The notes: a model not told the origin generated them from the letters alone. DNA of 64,000 bases from Pectinophora gossypiella (GCF_024362695.1 NC_065429.1:5426501-5490500); one strand, 5' to 3'; positions 48,916 through 60,260 are shown, numbered from the stretch's first letter. Made by a program: numbers and translations.

Positions 48916-48959
48916 TGTATGTATGTGTGTATTACATATTATATTGATCATTCTTAATT

Positions 48960-49500
48960 CTAATATTCTCAAATTGGAAGCGCAAATTCGAACCCCGGTA
49001 CCAGACATACACAAATGAGTCATTTTGTTATATTAAGTGAATTTTTCACGAACACTGTTGGCTCGACCATTATAGACGGCGATACGGCTCACCTGTCACG
49101 TTGGTCTAACAGAAAGCTCGGTGAGGTGTGGGTACTTAGTTCATCTTGCGATGAATGTATCTCTACATAACATAAACATCCAATATTCGTCCCATTGCAA
49201 GGCACAGGACTATGGAGCATACTCCACCACGCTGCTTTGGCTGGTAACTCAGGACTAACCGCTTAACGTACCTTCCAAAGCACGGAATTATCTTATTTTT
49301 TTCAGACAACCAGGTGATTCAGCCTGCAATGTGCTTGCAAAACAGAGGACAGTCTCACAAAGTGATTTTTGACATTGTCCCCGTCGGGAACCAAACCTGG
49401 ACCTCCACATCGTGAGCCCAATGCTCTAACCACTAGACCACGGAGGCTGTTGCTGATGTACCTCTGACTACCCCAATTGGGATGTAATCATGAACTTATG
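48960..49500 (+). mobile_element. SINE E split by SINE C
   Basis: SINE E (48960-49165, then 49452-49500 with GTACCTCTGACTACCCCAAT) is interrupted by a minus-strand, internally shortened SINE C (49166-49451). Confidence 0.7.
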
Positions 49501-49764
49501 TTATGCATGCACCCGGCCTATGCGCATACGCCTTGCTTCCTCAATCGGTGAATGAACGACATCATTTTTTAGATTTTTTATTTCATTCTCGAAATTCTCT
49601 TTTATTGTTGTTTTATGAACTGATGCGATGTGCGCAGGAGTCGGTCAGTAAAAATAAATAAACTCATTATTTTCTTAAATCTACTTATCTTCCTGCGCAT
49701 GTCAGGAAAACCTACAGAGATTGTGGTCTGTATAATATTATGAATGATTCTTATTAATATGAAG

Positions 49765-49895
49765 ACGTGGTAGCCCAGTTGGTAGAAGGCTTGTCTCTCA
49801 CTTTGAGGTCGCAGGTTCGAATCCAGCACGTGCCTAAATCAATAATTTTCGGATTTGTTTTCGTATTCATGTTTGGATCACAAATGATTAACTTG
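49765..49895 (+). mobile_element. SINE D, 5' part
   Basis: Head GTGGTAGCCCAGTTGGTAGA, box B GGTTCGAATCC and body TTCATGTTTGGATCACAAAT. Confidence 0.7.
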
Positions 49896-50467
49896 TAACT
49901 TTCAACCCCTTTTTTAACCCCTTGGGGGTTGAATTTCACAAAATCCCTGTCTTAGTGAGCACCTTCATCTTAAAAACAACCCGCATGCAAAATTTGAGAC
50001 TCCCAGTACTTGTAGTTTCTGAGATTTCGTGAGTAATAATTGAGTGGTCGCTTTTATGTGTCCGAGTAGATTCTAATATGCTATCTTCTATCATGTGGGT
50101 TGTGAGGTGGATTACCAACCCCATCAACCCTGGTATCAGGGTTATTATTGAGACGCCAAAGGCCCCTGACATGGCTCATGTAATGACTACATACTTACAT
50201 CGGTAAGTAGTAACCGGGACCAACGGCTCAACGTGCCTTCCGAAGCACGGATCATACAATACAATACAAATTCACTTTATTGCACCAAAATAAAAATAAA
50301 TAATAACAAAAAGACTCTTAAGTAAATGGCAAATGGCGGCCTTATCGCTTAAAGCGATTTCTTCCAGACAACCATAAGGTGAGGAAAAATATAAAAAAAT
50401 TGAAATATTGCGGGTACAAACTATAAGTACATCTTACCAATAAATATATGCAAATAAATATATATTA

Positions 50468-51093
50468 TGGGTACGTATTTGAATATCTAAAATTGAAATA
50501 CTTTACGTAAAAATACCTACGTTCAGAATCCCTAAAATCATTATACCTAATGGTTTATAATACCTTAGCTTATAACGCCGACTTATAAAATACCTAAGTT
50601 TAAAAAAACTAATGGACTAAATGTCTAATGTAATAAAATATCTACAGTTATAACACCAACGTTTAAAATACCCAGTGGTCAAAATACCTAAATGAATTTT
50701 TGTTGGTTATTATCGTACTTTAGTGTACTGTATTATTTCTGTACCTTTGTATTACTAAGTAGAAAATTACACTTTTATTTTTGATAACCATTATGTTGAT
50801 TAAAATTTAATACTGTAATAGGTCGTGTTTCTTTTTGCTTATACCTTTTGATCTTCACATACTAACAGTATTTTGAATTTAGGTCAATAAACTTTGAGGT
50901 ACATCAATTTAAGGGATTTTAAACGTAGATATTTCAAGTTTTAGCTTTATGAACTTAGGTAGCATAATCCATTTGACATTTTAAACTTGCGGTATTTTGA
51001 ATTTAATTAGAAAAACCATTAGGTATAATGATTTTAGGGATTCTGAACGTAGGTATTTTTACGTAAAGTATTTCAATTTTAGAATACGTACCC
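50468..51093. mobile_element. Inverted-repeat element with periodic AAAATACCTA motif
   Basis: The left end (50468-50554, GGGTACGTATTTGAATATCT) and right end (51012-51093) are inverted repeats of about 82 bp. Inside the left half the phrase AAAATACCTA/AAAATATCTA recurs at irregular 25-45-bp spacing. There is no coding capacity. Confidence 0.65.
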
Positions 51094-51195
51094 AAATATA
51101 TAACATACTTACAAATATGCATGTATATCTAACCTATATACATAACCTAACATACTTCAACATCATCATGTTGTAGGTTAGTCTGGAGTTATACA

Positions 51196-51258
51196 CACAA
51201 ACACACACACGTACGCACGCATGCACTCACGCACGCGCACACACACACACACACACCA
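51196..51258. repeat. (CA)n/(ACGC)n microsatellite
   Basis: ACACACAAACACACAC-type run with ACGC units. Confidence 0.85.
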
Positions 51259-52074
51259 ATTAAATTTCTTAGTTTAAAACTTAAACATGTATACATATAG
51301 GTAACTAATGTTAAGACATCCGGGAAGTACATCTGGAGCACTGGTGATCCCGAAACACAGGCTCTGGCTTATCTCGGGCGCCAGTCTCCACTCGTACATA
51401 CCCTTCAATTGTGCATTATTTTGTGAAACCCATTTATGTACATTGTGGAGAACAAAATAAAAAGATCTTTATTTATTATTTATCATCTTACTTACGGACA
51501 ATCAGGAGATCAGCCTGTGATGTCCTAACCAAATTAGGGATCACAAAGTAATTTGTGTGATTTCCCCAAAGGGATAAGAACCCAGGGCCCTCCGGATCGT
51601 GAGCCCAACGCTAAACCAGTATATGTAGTCGTTACACGAGTCATGTCAGGGCCCTTTAGCGGCCCAGTAATAACCCTGACACCAGGGTTGATGAGGTTGG
51701 TATTCCACCTCACAGCCATATTGATTTGGCTGGTAAGCAGGAAAATACGGTTCATAACCCTAGAGTGGGGAGTTGCATTTACCGCCGCCTCATTAGGAAT
51801 ATCTAGCATCATCGAGAATCGAACCTACGCCCAATAGAGGCACGCGGAAGACTAAGCTCACACCTAGTAATGAGACTATAAAATGCTTAAGGCAATGGTA
51901 ATCATTAAATGTGTGATTTGTCAACGATTTACGAATATAGCGATGCGGCATAATAGAATTCCACACGTACAGCCATGACCAATATCATGTACCCTCTTTA
52001 GAACCAGTATAGCGTGGTAAGAACCCGGTATTATGTGTTTTAATATTCCTATTTTCTTGTTTCATACTTTATAG

Positions 52075-52300
52075 ATGTAATGACTACATACTAACATCAG
52101 TAAGTAGTAACCGGGACCAACGGCTTAACGTACCTTCCGAAGCATGGGTCAACTTACTTACGGACAATCAGGAGATCAGCTTGTGATATTCTGACCAAAT
52201 TAGGGATCACAAAGCAATTTTTGTGTGATTTCCCCACAGGGATTCGAACCCAGGGCCTCCGGATCGTGAGCCCAACGCTCAACCAGTATGTAGTCGTTAC
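52075..52300 (-). mobile_element. SINE B, partial
   Basis: Core to head; head GGGATTCGAACCCAGG. Confidence 0.65.
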
Positions 52301-52399
52301 ATGGGTTATTTTCAAATTACATAGGACCCCGATACCGACCCCGCCGGCGGTCGACGATTTCCCAAGCTTTTCGAAGGATGTCATATACGATCCCGACCG

Positions 52400-52682
52400 A
52401 ACCGGGTATCAGGGTTATTATAGAGCCGCCAAAGGCCCCTGACATGACTCTTTGTACGTACTTACGTCAGTAAGTAGTAACCGGGACCAACGGCTTAACG
52501 TGCCTTCCGAAGCACGGACCATCTTACTTTCGGACAATCAGGTGATCGCAGCCTGTAATGTCTTAACCAAACTAGGGATCACAAAGTGATTTTTGTGACA
52601 TTTGCTTGACAAGCGGGATTTGAACCCGGGGTCTTCAGTTCGTGAACCCAACGCTCAACCACTGGACCACGGAGGTCGTATA
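52400..52682 (-). mobile_element. SINE B
   Basis: 3' half to head (GGGATTTGAACCCGGG, CTCAACCACTGGACCACGGA). A short Jockey LINE piece (52318-52380) precedes it. Confidence 0.75.
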
Positions 52683-53618
52683 ATGGAGTGAGAGCATAGA
52701 AGCTTTCGTACATCCAAGTTACCTGATAAGTAATTAAAAGTTTTTGTAAGTGATATGTAACTGCAGATGGTACAAAAAATAAAGAATTCTTAATAAAATT
52801 AAAATGTCACGATGTAGGTAGCAAGCAATGAAGGTTGCATAGAATAGCCACTTAATTTACCTTTGTAAAATAATGTTGTTTGTACGGTCACGAGCATTAA
52901 TATGTGTTGGCAACCCCAACAAAATTATATTTCATATTTTTAAGTATGGCAATACTTGCCTTCTGAATCTAGAATCTAACTAACGTGTATCGTGTGTTAA
53001 AACTTTATAATATAAAAATTAATAAAAGTGCAGTCAACAACACTGTCCAGCTGTGTTATTCCCTATTCCATTCAGCAGAGCATCGACCACACCTAGATGC
53101 CCACAATATGTATATGTCGTGGCCAGATCATAGAATTGACCATTTCATGAAATGATCGACCATTTCATGAAATGGTCGTATTTCATGAAATGGCCAACTT
53201 CAACTGACCATATCGTTGAAACGTCAGCGTTTAATGATATTTCCATCCACGTTTGGCCATATCATTAATGTAGGGTGTCCATGATAAGTGGTGTAATAAA
53301 AACGCGAAATAAGATAGGAAATAATGTATTACTCTAGTACAAAGTACAAAAATGTTTAAACGTCAATTAAAAATTAAAAAGTCGTTTTCGATTAACGGAG
53401 TGTTGATGTAGTTGACATATACGCCGTAACTGCATCTCGCTTTGAAGTCGTCGTCATATTTTTTGACACTATTTCATGCCATTGGTCATCATTCAGTATA
53501 CTTTTCGTGTGTAAGATAAACATACTGGCGGCGTAGGGGTGGCCCAAGGGCCACCCCCGCCGCACCCTAACCTACTGTTATGCCTTGTAAAAATTATAAA
53601 AAAAAGGTTTATGATAAT

Positions 53619-53768
53619 TTAAGTAAAGATCGTAGTAGGATCGTCTATATTTTTCTTTTTTAAAATTAATATCTCTTCATTCGCAGTTTTAATTATATCA
53701 TATTTTGAAATCCAATAATAGTCCATTGATTTACGTAGCGTGGTCACTCGACCTTCATTATTTGCCAT
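53619..53768 (-). CDS. Small frame 2 in inverted-repeat element
   Basis: 49 codons starting MANNEGRVTTLRKSM, with DYYWISKYDIIKTANEEI and KKKNIDDPTT. It begins 5 nt after frame 1's stop, next to a possible acceptor (TTTTTAG). Its composition looks protein-like; family unknown. Confidence 0.35.
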   Translation of the reverse strand: MANNEGRVTTLRKSMDYYWISKYDIIKTANEEILILKKKNIDDPTTIFT

Positions 53769-53773
53769 ATAAC

Positions 53774-53929
53774 CTAAAAATAAAAATAAAGTTGCTGTCT
53801 ACTGTTAATACGAGCTTTTCTTTTCACTTTAGTGTCAAAACATTGCTTCAATGCACTTTTATCTTGTATTTGCTCATTATTATTCGTATTATTCGCGTTC
53901 ACACAAGAATAATTATTGTCCGCCGCCAT
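53774..53929 (-). CDS. Small frame 1 in inverted-repeat element
   Basis: 51 codons from ATG (53927-53929), starting MAADNNYSCVNANN and containing KQCFDTKVKRKARINSRQ. It ends at a stop that is also a T-rich-tract AG, so part of it may be spliced to the next frame. Unknown function. Confidence 0.3.
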   Translation of the reverse strand: MAADNNYSCVNANNTNNNEQIQDKSALKQCFDTKVKRKARINSRQQLYFYF

Positions 53930-54369
53930 TATGCAAAACATAAACAAAGCGACACCAGCGCCACTACCGGTGGATAATGTTACTATTTTACGATATGATC
54001 GCTAACGTTTGGCCATATCATGAAGTAATCATGCATTTAGTTGGTCATATCGTTAAACGTTTTGTGTTCATTGATCTGGCCAAACCACATTATGATGTGG
54101 CCAACGAATGTTGTTCTATTTCATGAAATACGACCATTTCATGAAATGGTCGATCATTTCATGAAATGATCAATTCTATGATATGGCCACGATATAATAC
54201 ACTTTGGTACCAAATTCAAATTCAAATTATTTATTTTCAGATTAGATTAGATAAATTAAAATTAAATTATATATAAAATCAAATAAAATTAATATTATTA
54301 ATAAAAATGAAATAAAATACACGAAATAAAATAAACTACATTGGTGTCCATTCGGGTGCACACAAACTT

Positions 54370-54570
54370 AACGGCTCAGGCCGTCGTCTGAGAGGAAGAA
54401 TATTTGAAAGAATTAATCGACCCTAGCGGGTCGGTGAATACGGGGTTTTAGACTTTAAACATCGGGGTTCTGAAGTGTTTGGTGTCGCAAGCTGATTGGC
54501 CGCCTCTATGGCTAGAGTAATCGGGTCGTCGGGATCGTATATTACGTCCTTCGAAAAGCTTCGCCTTTGG
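54370..54570 (-). mobile_element. Jockey LINE, 3' coding end and UTR
   Basis: The minus strand encodes KDVIYDPDDPITLAIEAANQ as at 2361-2910. The GTGAATACGGGGTTTTAGAC piece is a later insertion or rearrangement, repeated at 55498. Confidence 0.65.
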
Positions 54571-55030
54571 TTGGCGACCTTACTGAATGTGTTTCTTCCA
54601 GGCAACCACATTCCTTACTCTTTATAATAAGGAAGGTAGAAAAACTGATATATTTTTCCATTTTACGACATATTGTATCCGAGTTCAGTTCATAAATTGA
54701 CCCAAATATGGTTTTAGACCCATAACGCTTATCTTTAGACTCTATACAATAATAAAAAGAAAAAAAATGTGCAATAAAACTTTGTTTATGACGTTACAGG
54801 CAATGGAATGGCTATATACTGCCAAGTGGTAACAATTGTAAAAAAAAAGTTATTTTAAACCTATATGGTTCGATGATATCTGAAATATGACAGGCGAGAA
54901 AATGTGTCGTTAAAGGCGTTTTAAAAATGGATGGGTTCAGTATCATATACACATACGTACATACATAAAGTTAAAGTTAAAAAAAGAGCATTACGTCGGT
55001 GAGGGAGGAGTTAATAAGTAGATATAAATA
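54571..55030. other. Spacer, no gene seen
   Basis: AT-rich sequence without recognised features. Confidence 0.4.
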
Positions 55031-55411
55031 TTGGCCCCGATTCCTGCAGACACCGCCTAATTTTATTTTAAGTTATATCCGTCATTTTCATATCCGTCGA
55101 AAAAGAAAGGGACGGATGATTCACAGCTCTTAATTTTAGGAAGAATGAGTAAATGAATGAATAACCCGGGCGAATCAAAAGGTACGTCGCTGGTATGCAA
55201 TCCGTTTGACGTGCTGTCTACTTAACTGTGTCGGGTTATTGACGGATGTCAAATTTTTAGACGGTTGGTTTAGATTTGTGCTTACAATTGACGTGTGTTC
55301 CATAAATTTTATGCTTGTCGATTACCCGTCCCTTTCCTTTTCGGCGGATAAGAAAATGACAGATATAACTTAAAATAAAATTAGATGGTATTTACAGGAA
55401 TTAGCACCATT
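55031..55411. mobile_element. MITE P, copy 1
   Basis: The ends TTGGCCCCGATTCCTGCAGA and TTTACAGGAATTAGCACCAT form inverted repeats that extend about 90 bp inward (TTTTATTTTAAGTTATATCC / ATATAACTTAAAATAAAATT). Non-coding, about 380 bp. Confidence 0.7.
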
Positions 55412-55954
55412 GTAATGTAATGCTCAAAATTGAATCATAAATTATTACATTACAGGGCAATGCTCCCGGTGAAAGAGTACCTTTAATTGTTGCCTAGTGA
55501 ATACGGGGCTTTAGACTTTAAACATAAATTAATTTTATGCAGTTTAGCTTAACGGTCGAATAAGTATTTATTTATTCCTTTCCTGTCTGAATGACAAATT
55601 GATTTAATTACATTAATTGTAACTCTACAACTATTACATAAACTACTTTATACGATTTCTGATAAAGCACAGATTCTATTAAACTTATTTTTTTTTTATC
55701 TTTTTACTCTTTTAATGTGGAACCCTAAAAGGGTTACAAACAAAGTTTATGCGAATTTGAATTGTAAGTTAAGTGTGTAAAAGGGTTATTTTTCTATAGT
55801 TAATAGAGTGTTAGTGATTAGTATGTAAGTATAATACCTTTTTCGGAAACTGTAACTATTTGTTTTTGTGTAGTCATTTGAAATTTAAATATGCCTGGTT
55901 ATAGGAGGATCAAGGTGGCAACACTGATTTTAGAGATCCTTAGACGAATGAACA
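55412..55954. other. AT-rich spacer between MITE P copies
   Basis: No gene seen. Confidence 0.4.
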
Positions 55955-56453
55955 TATTGGCCCCGATTCCTGCAGACACCTAATTTTATTTTAAGTTATA
56001 CCTGTCATTTTCTTATCCGCCGAAAAGGAAAGTGACGAGTGATTGACAACTCTTAATTTTAAAATTAATGAATAACCCACGCGATTAAATAGGCTTCTCG
56101 CTGGTATGCAACCCATTTGACGTGTGCTCCTCTTAATTATGTCGAGTTATTGGCCAATATAACAATTAGGATGGTTTAAAATCCCTGCCTAAAATGGACG
56201 TGTGTTCCATAAATCCGTCGCTGACGTCGCAAACAGACTTATCTGAAATTTTTGGCGAATCTCATTTGCACCATTTGTAATTGTCAATAAGATACAAATT
56301 ATTTTAGCAAGAAATTGCAGATACGTGTGTTTGCGACGTCAGCGACGAATTTTATGCCTGTCGATTACCCGTCCCTTTCCTTTTCGGTGGATAAAAAAAC
56401 GACAGGTATAACTTAAAATGAAATTAGATGGTGTTTACAGGACTCAGCGCTAT
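55955..56453. mobile_element. MITE P, copy 2, with nested hairpin MITE
   Basis: Same ends as copy 1. A ~134-bp hairpin element is inserted at 56214-56347, splitting the CCATAAATTTTATGC phrase that is intact in copies 1 and 3. Confidence 0.75.
56214..56347. mobile_element. Small hairpin MITE inside MITE P
   Basis: The ends CCGTCGCTGACGTCGCAAAC and GTTTGCGACGTCAGCGACG pair perfectly over about 20 bp. AAT flanks both sides, a possible 3-bp duplication. Confidence 0.75.
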
Positions 56454-56473
56454 TAAAAATAAATAATAATTAT

Positions 56474-56848
56474 ATTGGTGCTAATTCCTGCAGATGCCAT
56501 CTAATTTTATTTTAAGTTATATCTGTCATTTTCTTATCGGCTGAAAAAGAAATAGACGGGAAATCGACAGGCATAAAATTTATGGAACACACGTCAATTT
56601 TAAGCAGAAATCTAAAACAAACGTCTAAAAATTTTACATCAGCCAATAACCCGACAGATTTAAGTAGACAGCACGTCAAACGGATTGCATACCAGCGTGA
56701 TGCCTATTTCATTCGCCCGGGTGAATCATTCGTTTTAAAATTAACTTGTCGACAATCATCCGCCGTCTCTTTCCTTTTCGGCGGATAAGAAAATGACGGG
56801 TATAATTTAAAATAAATTTAGGAGATGTCTGCAGGAATCGGGGCCAAT
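56474..56848. mobile_element. MITE P, copy 3 (inverted relative to copy 1)
   Basis: The ends TTGGTGCTAATTCCTGCAGA and TCTGCAGGAATCGGGGCCAA pair. Confidence 0.7.
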
Positions 56849-56989
56849 ACCAGACATCCTGGAAAGAGAGTGCCCAAAATCGGGAGAAGTGGAGGAAAGA
56901 AAGAGAGGAGAGGCCTGCAGTGGGATGATGTGGGCTAGTAATAATAATTGTCTTTGGGTGCACACCAATAGTGCATACAGGGAGGGAGG

Positions 56990-57120
56990 GAATTCCATCA
57001 GCTTCGACCCTGACACACTTCTCTTGCTTCCACTTTCATCAATCGTTTCATACACGCACGCCGGTTCAGAGTAGATCGTACTGGACCTTTTCTAAGGACA
57101 TATCCAATTTGGTCAATATA
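56990..57120 (-). repeat. Repeat M
   Basis: Reverse complement of 9714-9840 (GCTTCGACCCTGACACACTT; CAGAGTAGATCGTACTGGAC). Confidence 0.55.
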
Positions 57121-57291
57121 CGTCCTTATAGGACTTCCTAAAAAAAAGAAAAAAGTGAAAAGAACAAAAAAAACGAAAAATGAAAAGTGAAAGTGAGTGA
57201 AGTGTGTGGTGTGTGAAATTGACAGTGAAGTGTGAGTGAAAAGTGTGTAGTTAAGTGATTTTCCGAAATAATTTTACTTCAAGTTATTTAT

Positions 57292-57632
57292 TTAACATAC
57301 ATAACATAAACAGCCTATATACGTCCCACTGCTGGGCACAGGCCTCCCCTCAATCAACCGGAGGGGGTATGGAGCATACTCCACCACGCTGCTCCAATGC
57401 GGGTTGGTGGAGGTGTTTTTACGGCTAATAGCCGGGACCAACGGCTTAACGTGCCCTCCGAAGCACGGAATCATCTTACTTTTTCGGACAATCAGGTGAT
57501 TCAAGCCTGAAAAGTCCTTACCAAACAAAGGACAGTCTCACAAAGTGATTTCGACAATGTCCCCATCGGGAATCGAACCCGGACCTCCAGATCGTGAGCC
57601 TAACGCTCTAACCACTAGACCACGGAGGCTGT
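57292..57632 (-). mobile_element. SINE C, full length
   Basis: 3' part, core, and head with GGGAATCGAACCCGGACC. A TTATTTA stretch and CCGAAAYAAYTTTRCTTCAA phrase flank both sides (57253-57290 and 57637-57665), indicating a long target duplication. Confidence 0.8.
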
Positions 57633-57884
57633 TATTTTCCGAAACAACTTTGCTTCAAGTTATTTATTTAGTTGTAATTAATTAAATAATAATAATCGAG
57701 TTGGCTTTCAACGACTGAGGTACCTACCTATTTTTTTATTATCGACTGAGTAGGAAACACATTAAGGTTTAACTTACAATGACAAAGGGTTATCAATTAA
57801 ACACATCAATGATTTCTTCTTAAGGCGTTCCGTATTTAAAGGGCAAGTACAGTAAAAAAAAGAAAAGTAAGACGAATTGATTCC

Positions 57885-58022
57885 GTGCTTCGGAAGACAC
57901 GTTAAGCCGTTGTCCCTGTTACCCAAACCCTTCCATCGACTCACAGTGAAGCAGCGTGGTGGAGTATGCTCTATACCCCCTCCGGTTGAGGGGAGGCCTG
58001 TGCCCAGCAATGGGACGCATAC
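57885..58022 (+). mobile_element. SINE C, 3' half
   Basis: CGTGCTTCGGAAGACACGTT to GTGCCCAGCAATGGGACGC. Confidence 0.65.
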
Positions 58023-58550
58023 AGTGAAATGCCGTTCCTGGGAATATTCCCAAAGTGGGTAATGTTCCCTTTATCATCATCATCATCACCAGCCCATTAA
58101 CGTCCCCACTGCTGGGGCACGGGCCTTCCCTATGGATGAACAGGGAGATCGGGCCTTAAACCACCACGCGGGCCCAGTGCGGATTGGTGGTTATTAACCA
58201 CTGCTAATGCAGCCGGGACCAACGGTTTAAACGTGCCTTCCGCAGCACGGAGGAGCTCGAGATGAAAACTTTTTTTTTGTGGTCACCCATCCTATGACCG
58301 GCCTTTGCGAAAGTTGCTTAACTTCAACAATCGCAGACCGAGCGCGTTTACCGCTGCGCCACCGAGTTCTCTTTATAAAACTCTTCAATAGTAAGAACAC
58401 TGGCTGCTTTTTTTTTCAAATTCTTCTTTCTTGTACTCTTGTCTTATCTGCCTAAAGGTTGGGTAATAAAGCTCTGTATACATAAGTTTCGCTCCTTTTT
58501 ACTGCCGGGAACGTTCCCAAAATGGGAACATTCTTGAAAATGGCACATTA
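58022..58550. mobile_element. MITE O split by SINE A
   Basis: MITE O ends (AATGCCGTTCCTGGGAATAT; GGGAACATTCTTGAAAATGG) bracket a full-length minus-strand SINE A (58076-58374). Confidence 0.7.
58076..58374 (-). mobile_element. SINE A, full length
   Basis: All modules are present, inside MITE O. Confidence 0.85.
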
Positions 58551-58571
58551 ATGGACGTATAGGCTGTTTAT

Positions 58572-59066
58572 ACAGGGTGTTAGTGACATCGTAACGAATA
58601 CTCAGGGGAACGATTCAGACCATGATTCTGAGTTAATATCAGGTGGAATTTTTCGTCGCAAAATTCATGTTTTTTTTTTTAGTTTTTTAAAAATATTTTC
58701 AATTCTATACTTTTGCGATGGAAAATTCCACTTGATATTAACTCAAAATAATCAGCTGAATCATTCACCTCAGTATTCGTTACGATGTCACTTACACCCC
58801 GCACAAGTACATACGGTAGCCATACAAGTAGGTATGGGTGTTAGTGACACCGTAACGAATACTGAGGGGGATGGTTCAGACCATGATTCTGAGTTAATAT
58901 TAAGTGGAATTTTCAGTCTGAATATTCATGAAAATTTTTGTGTTTTTTTTAATTATTTTTAGTTCCATACTTTTGCGACGGAAAATTCCACTTGATATCA
59001 TCTCAGAATCATGGCCTCAATCACCCCTCAAAGTTTTCGTTACGATGTCACTAACACCCTGTATAT
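58572..59066. mobile_element. MITE D dimer
   Basis: Two MITE D units are joined by a linker containing ACGGTAGCCATACAAGTAGG, matching the dimer at 26895-27305. Confidence 0.7.
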
Positions 59067-59094
59067 GTACGGTCGACAAAACACAATGTAACAC

Positions 59095-59310
59095 AAAACT
59101 TGTTTAGCTTCTTATCTTCCGGGACATGTCGTAAAAACCGACAGAGTGATTGTGTCCTTTCTAACATGATGGGCCACTATACATATGGGCGATGGGGTGA
59201 TTATCATAAGGTTCATCATTTCCATCTTGACTTCGTATCAAGAGCTGTAAGTTTTCTTCTGATTACTATTGGATCTGCCCACCCCAGTAGGAATTACGGG
59301 CGTGAAATAA
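59095..59310 (-). repeat. Repeat J
   Basis: GTCGTAAAAACCGACAGAGT, AAGGTTCATCATTTCCATCT and GGAATTACGGGCGTGA. Confidence 0.65.
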
Positions 59311-59558
59311 GTTCACATTCTAGTACATGTGTTGTTTTGATATTGTAATTAAGTTGTTTCACAGTTGCTTTGCAGTTAATTGTTTTAAAGTGAGTATTGT
59401 TTGTAATAGCGTGCGTGCGCAAGCCCCATTAAGGATTTAGCTACGTAACTGTAATGTGAACTGTGTTTGAGCCACTTTATTATTATTATTTTTTTATTTT
59501 ATTTATTATTATTAAGCCTTACTCTATCTTTTATATTTCGCTTAATAAGCCTAGCTAC

Positions 59559-59848
59559 CCTGAGGAGCTCGGTGGCGCAGCGGTAAACGCGCTCGGTCTG
59601 CGATTGTTGAAGTTAAGCAACTTTCGCAAAGGCCGGTCATAGGATGGGTGACCACAAAAAAAAGTTTTCATCTCGAGCTCCTCCGTGTTCGAAAGGCACC
59701 TTAAGCCGTTGGTCCCGGCTGCATTAGCAGTTGTTAATAACCACAAATCCGCACTGGGCCCGCGTGGTGGTATAAGGCTCGATCTCCCTATCCATCCATA
59801 GGGAAGGCCCGTGCCCCAGCAGTGGGGACGTTAATGGGCTGATGATGG
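59559..59848 (+). mobile_element. SINE A, full length
   Basis: Head GAGGAGCTCGGTGGCGCAGC to GGGCTGATGATGGTGA. Confidence 0.85.
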
Positions 59849-60004
59849 TGAAGCCTAGCTACCCAAGGGAAACACACCAAAAAGACTTTATTCATTTAAA
59901 AAACAAAATTGGGTTGTCCTCAATAGTAACCCTGACACCAGGGTTGATGATGAGGTTGGTAAATTAAGTAAATGGAAAAAGAAAACGTTTTTTTATCACC
60001 TTTA

Positions 60005-60136
60005 ATATCATAATTAAAACACATAATAACGGGTTCTTACCGCGTTTAAACTTTAAAATTGGGATATGAGACTCCCGATATTATTATATCCCTAATTTAA
60101 ACGCGGCAAGAACCCGTTATTATGTGTTTTAATTAC
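60005..60136. mobile_element. MITE L, hairpin copy
   Basis: TAATTAAAACACATAATAAC... (60010-60050) pairs with 60095-60136 (GTTATTATGTGTTTTAATTA). The loop contains ATATGAGACTCCCGATATTA. Confidence 0.75.
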
Positions 60137-60162
60137 CTTTAGATGTTTTTATTTAGTAATCA

Positions 60163-60260
60163 TAACATACATACATACACAGCCTATATACGTCCCACTG
60201 CTGGGCACAGGCCTCCCCTCAATCAACTGGAGGGGGTATGGAGCATACTCCACCACGCTG
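60163..60260 (-). mobile_element. SINE C, truncated, with 14-bp target duplication
   Basis: Only the SINE C 3' end is present, flanked by perfect TTATTTAGTAATCA repeats at 60149-60162 and 60261-60274. Confidence 0.8.

Larger units (their letters stand above)
50085..51618 (-). mobile_element. SINE B split by a 1.2-kb insertion
   Basis: The SINE B 3' half (50085-50253) and its 5' half (51482-51618) are separated by 50254-51481. ATCAT occurs at both junctions. The insertion starts with a minus-strand LINE tail (50258-50395) and contains the inverted-repeat element at 50468-51093. Confidence 0.6.
53113..54196. mobile_element. 1.08-kb inverted-repeat element with palindrome clusters
   Basis: The left end (53113-53191) and right end (54118-54196) are inverted repeats of 79 bp with few mismatches, starting TATGTCGTGGCCAGATCATA / TATATCGTGGCCATATCATA. 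Each end carries three copies of the palindrome CATTTCATGAAATG or its core. Subterminal GGCCATATCATTAA-type motifs repeat further in. The interior holds three short minus-strand open frames (53929-53774, 53768-53619 and about 53530-53398) and a GGGTGGCCCAAGGGCCACCC hairpin. No known transposase is recognised. Confidence 0.75.

Noticed and set aside
51534..51812. Minus-strand frame starting MMLDIPNEAAVN
   Set aside because: Most of it lies in SINE B sequence. The unique part is short and lacks a supported splice partner.
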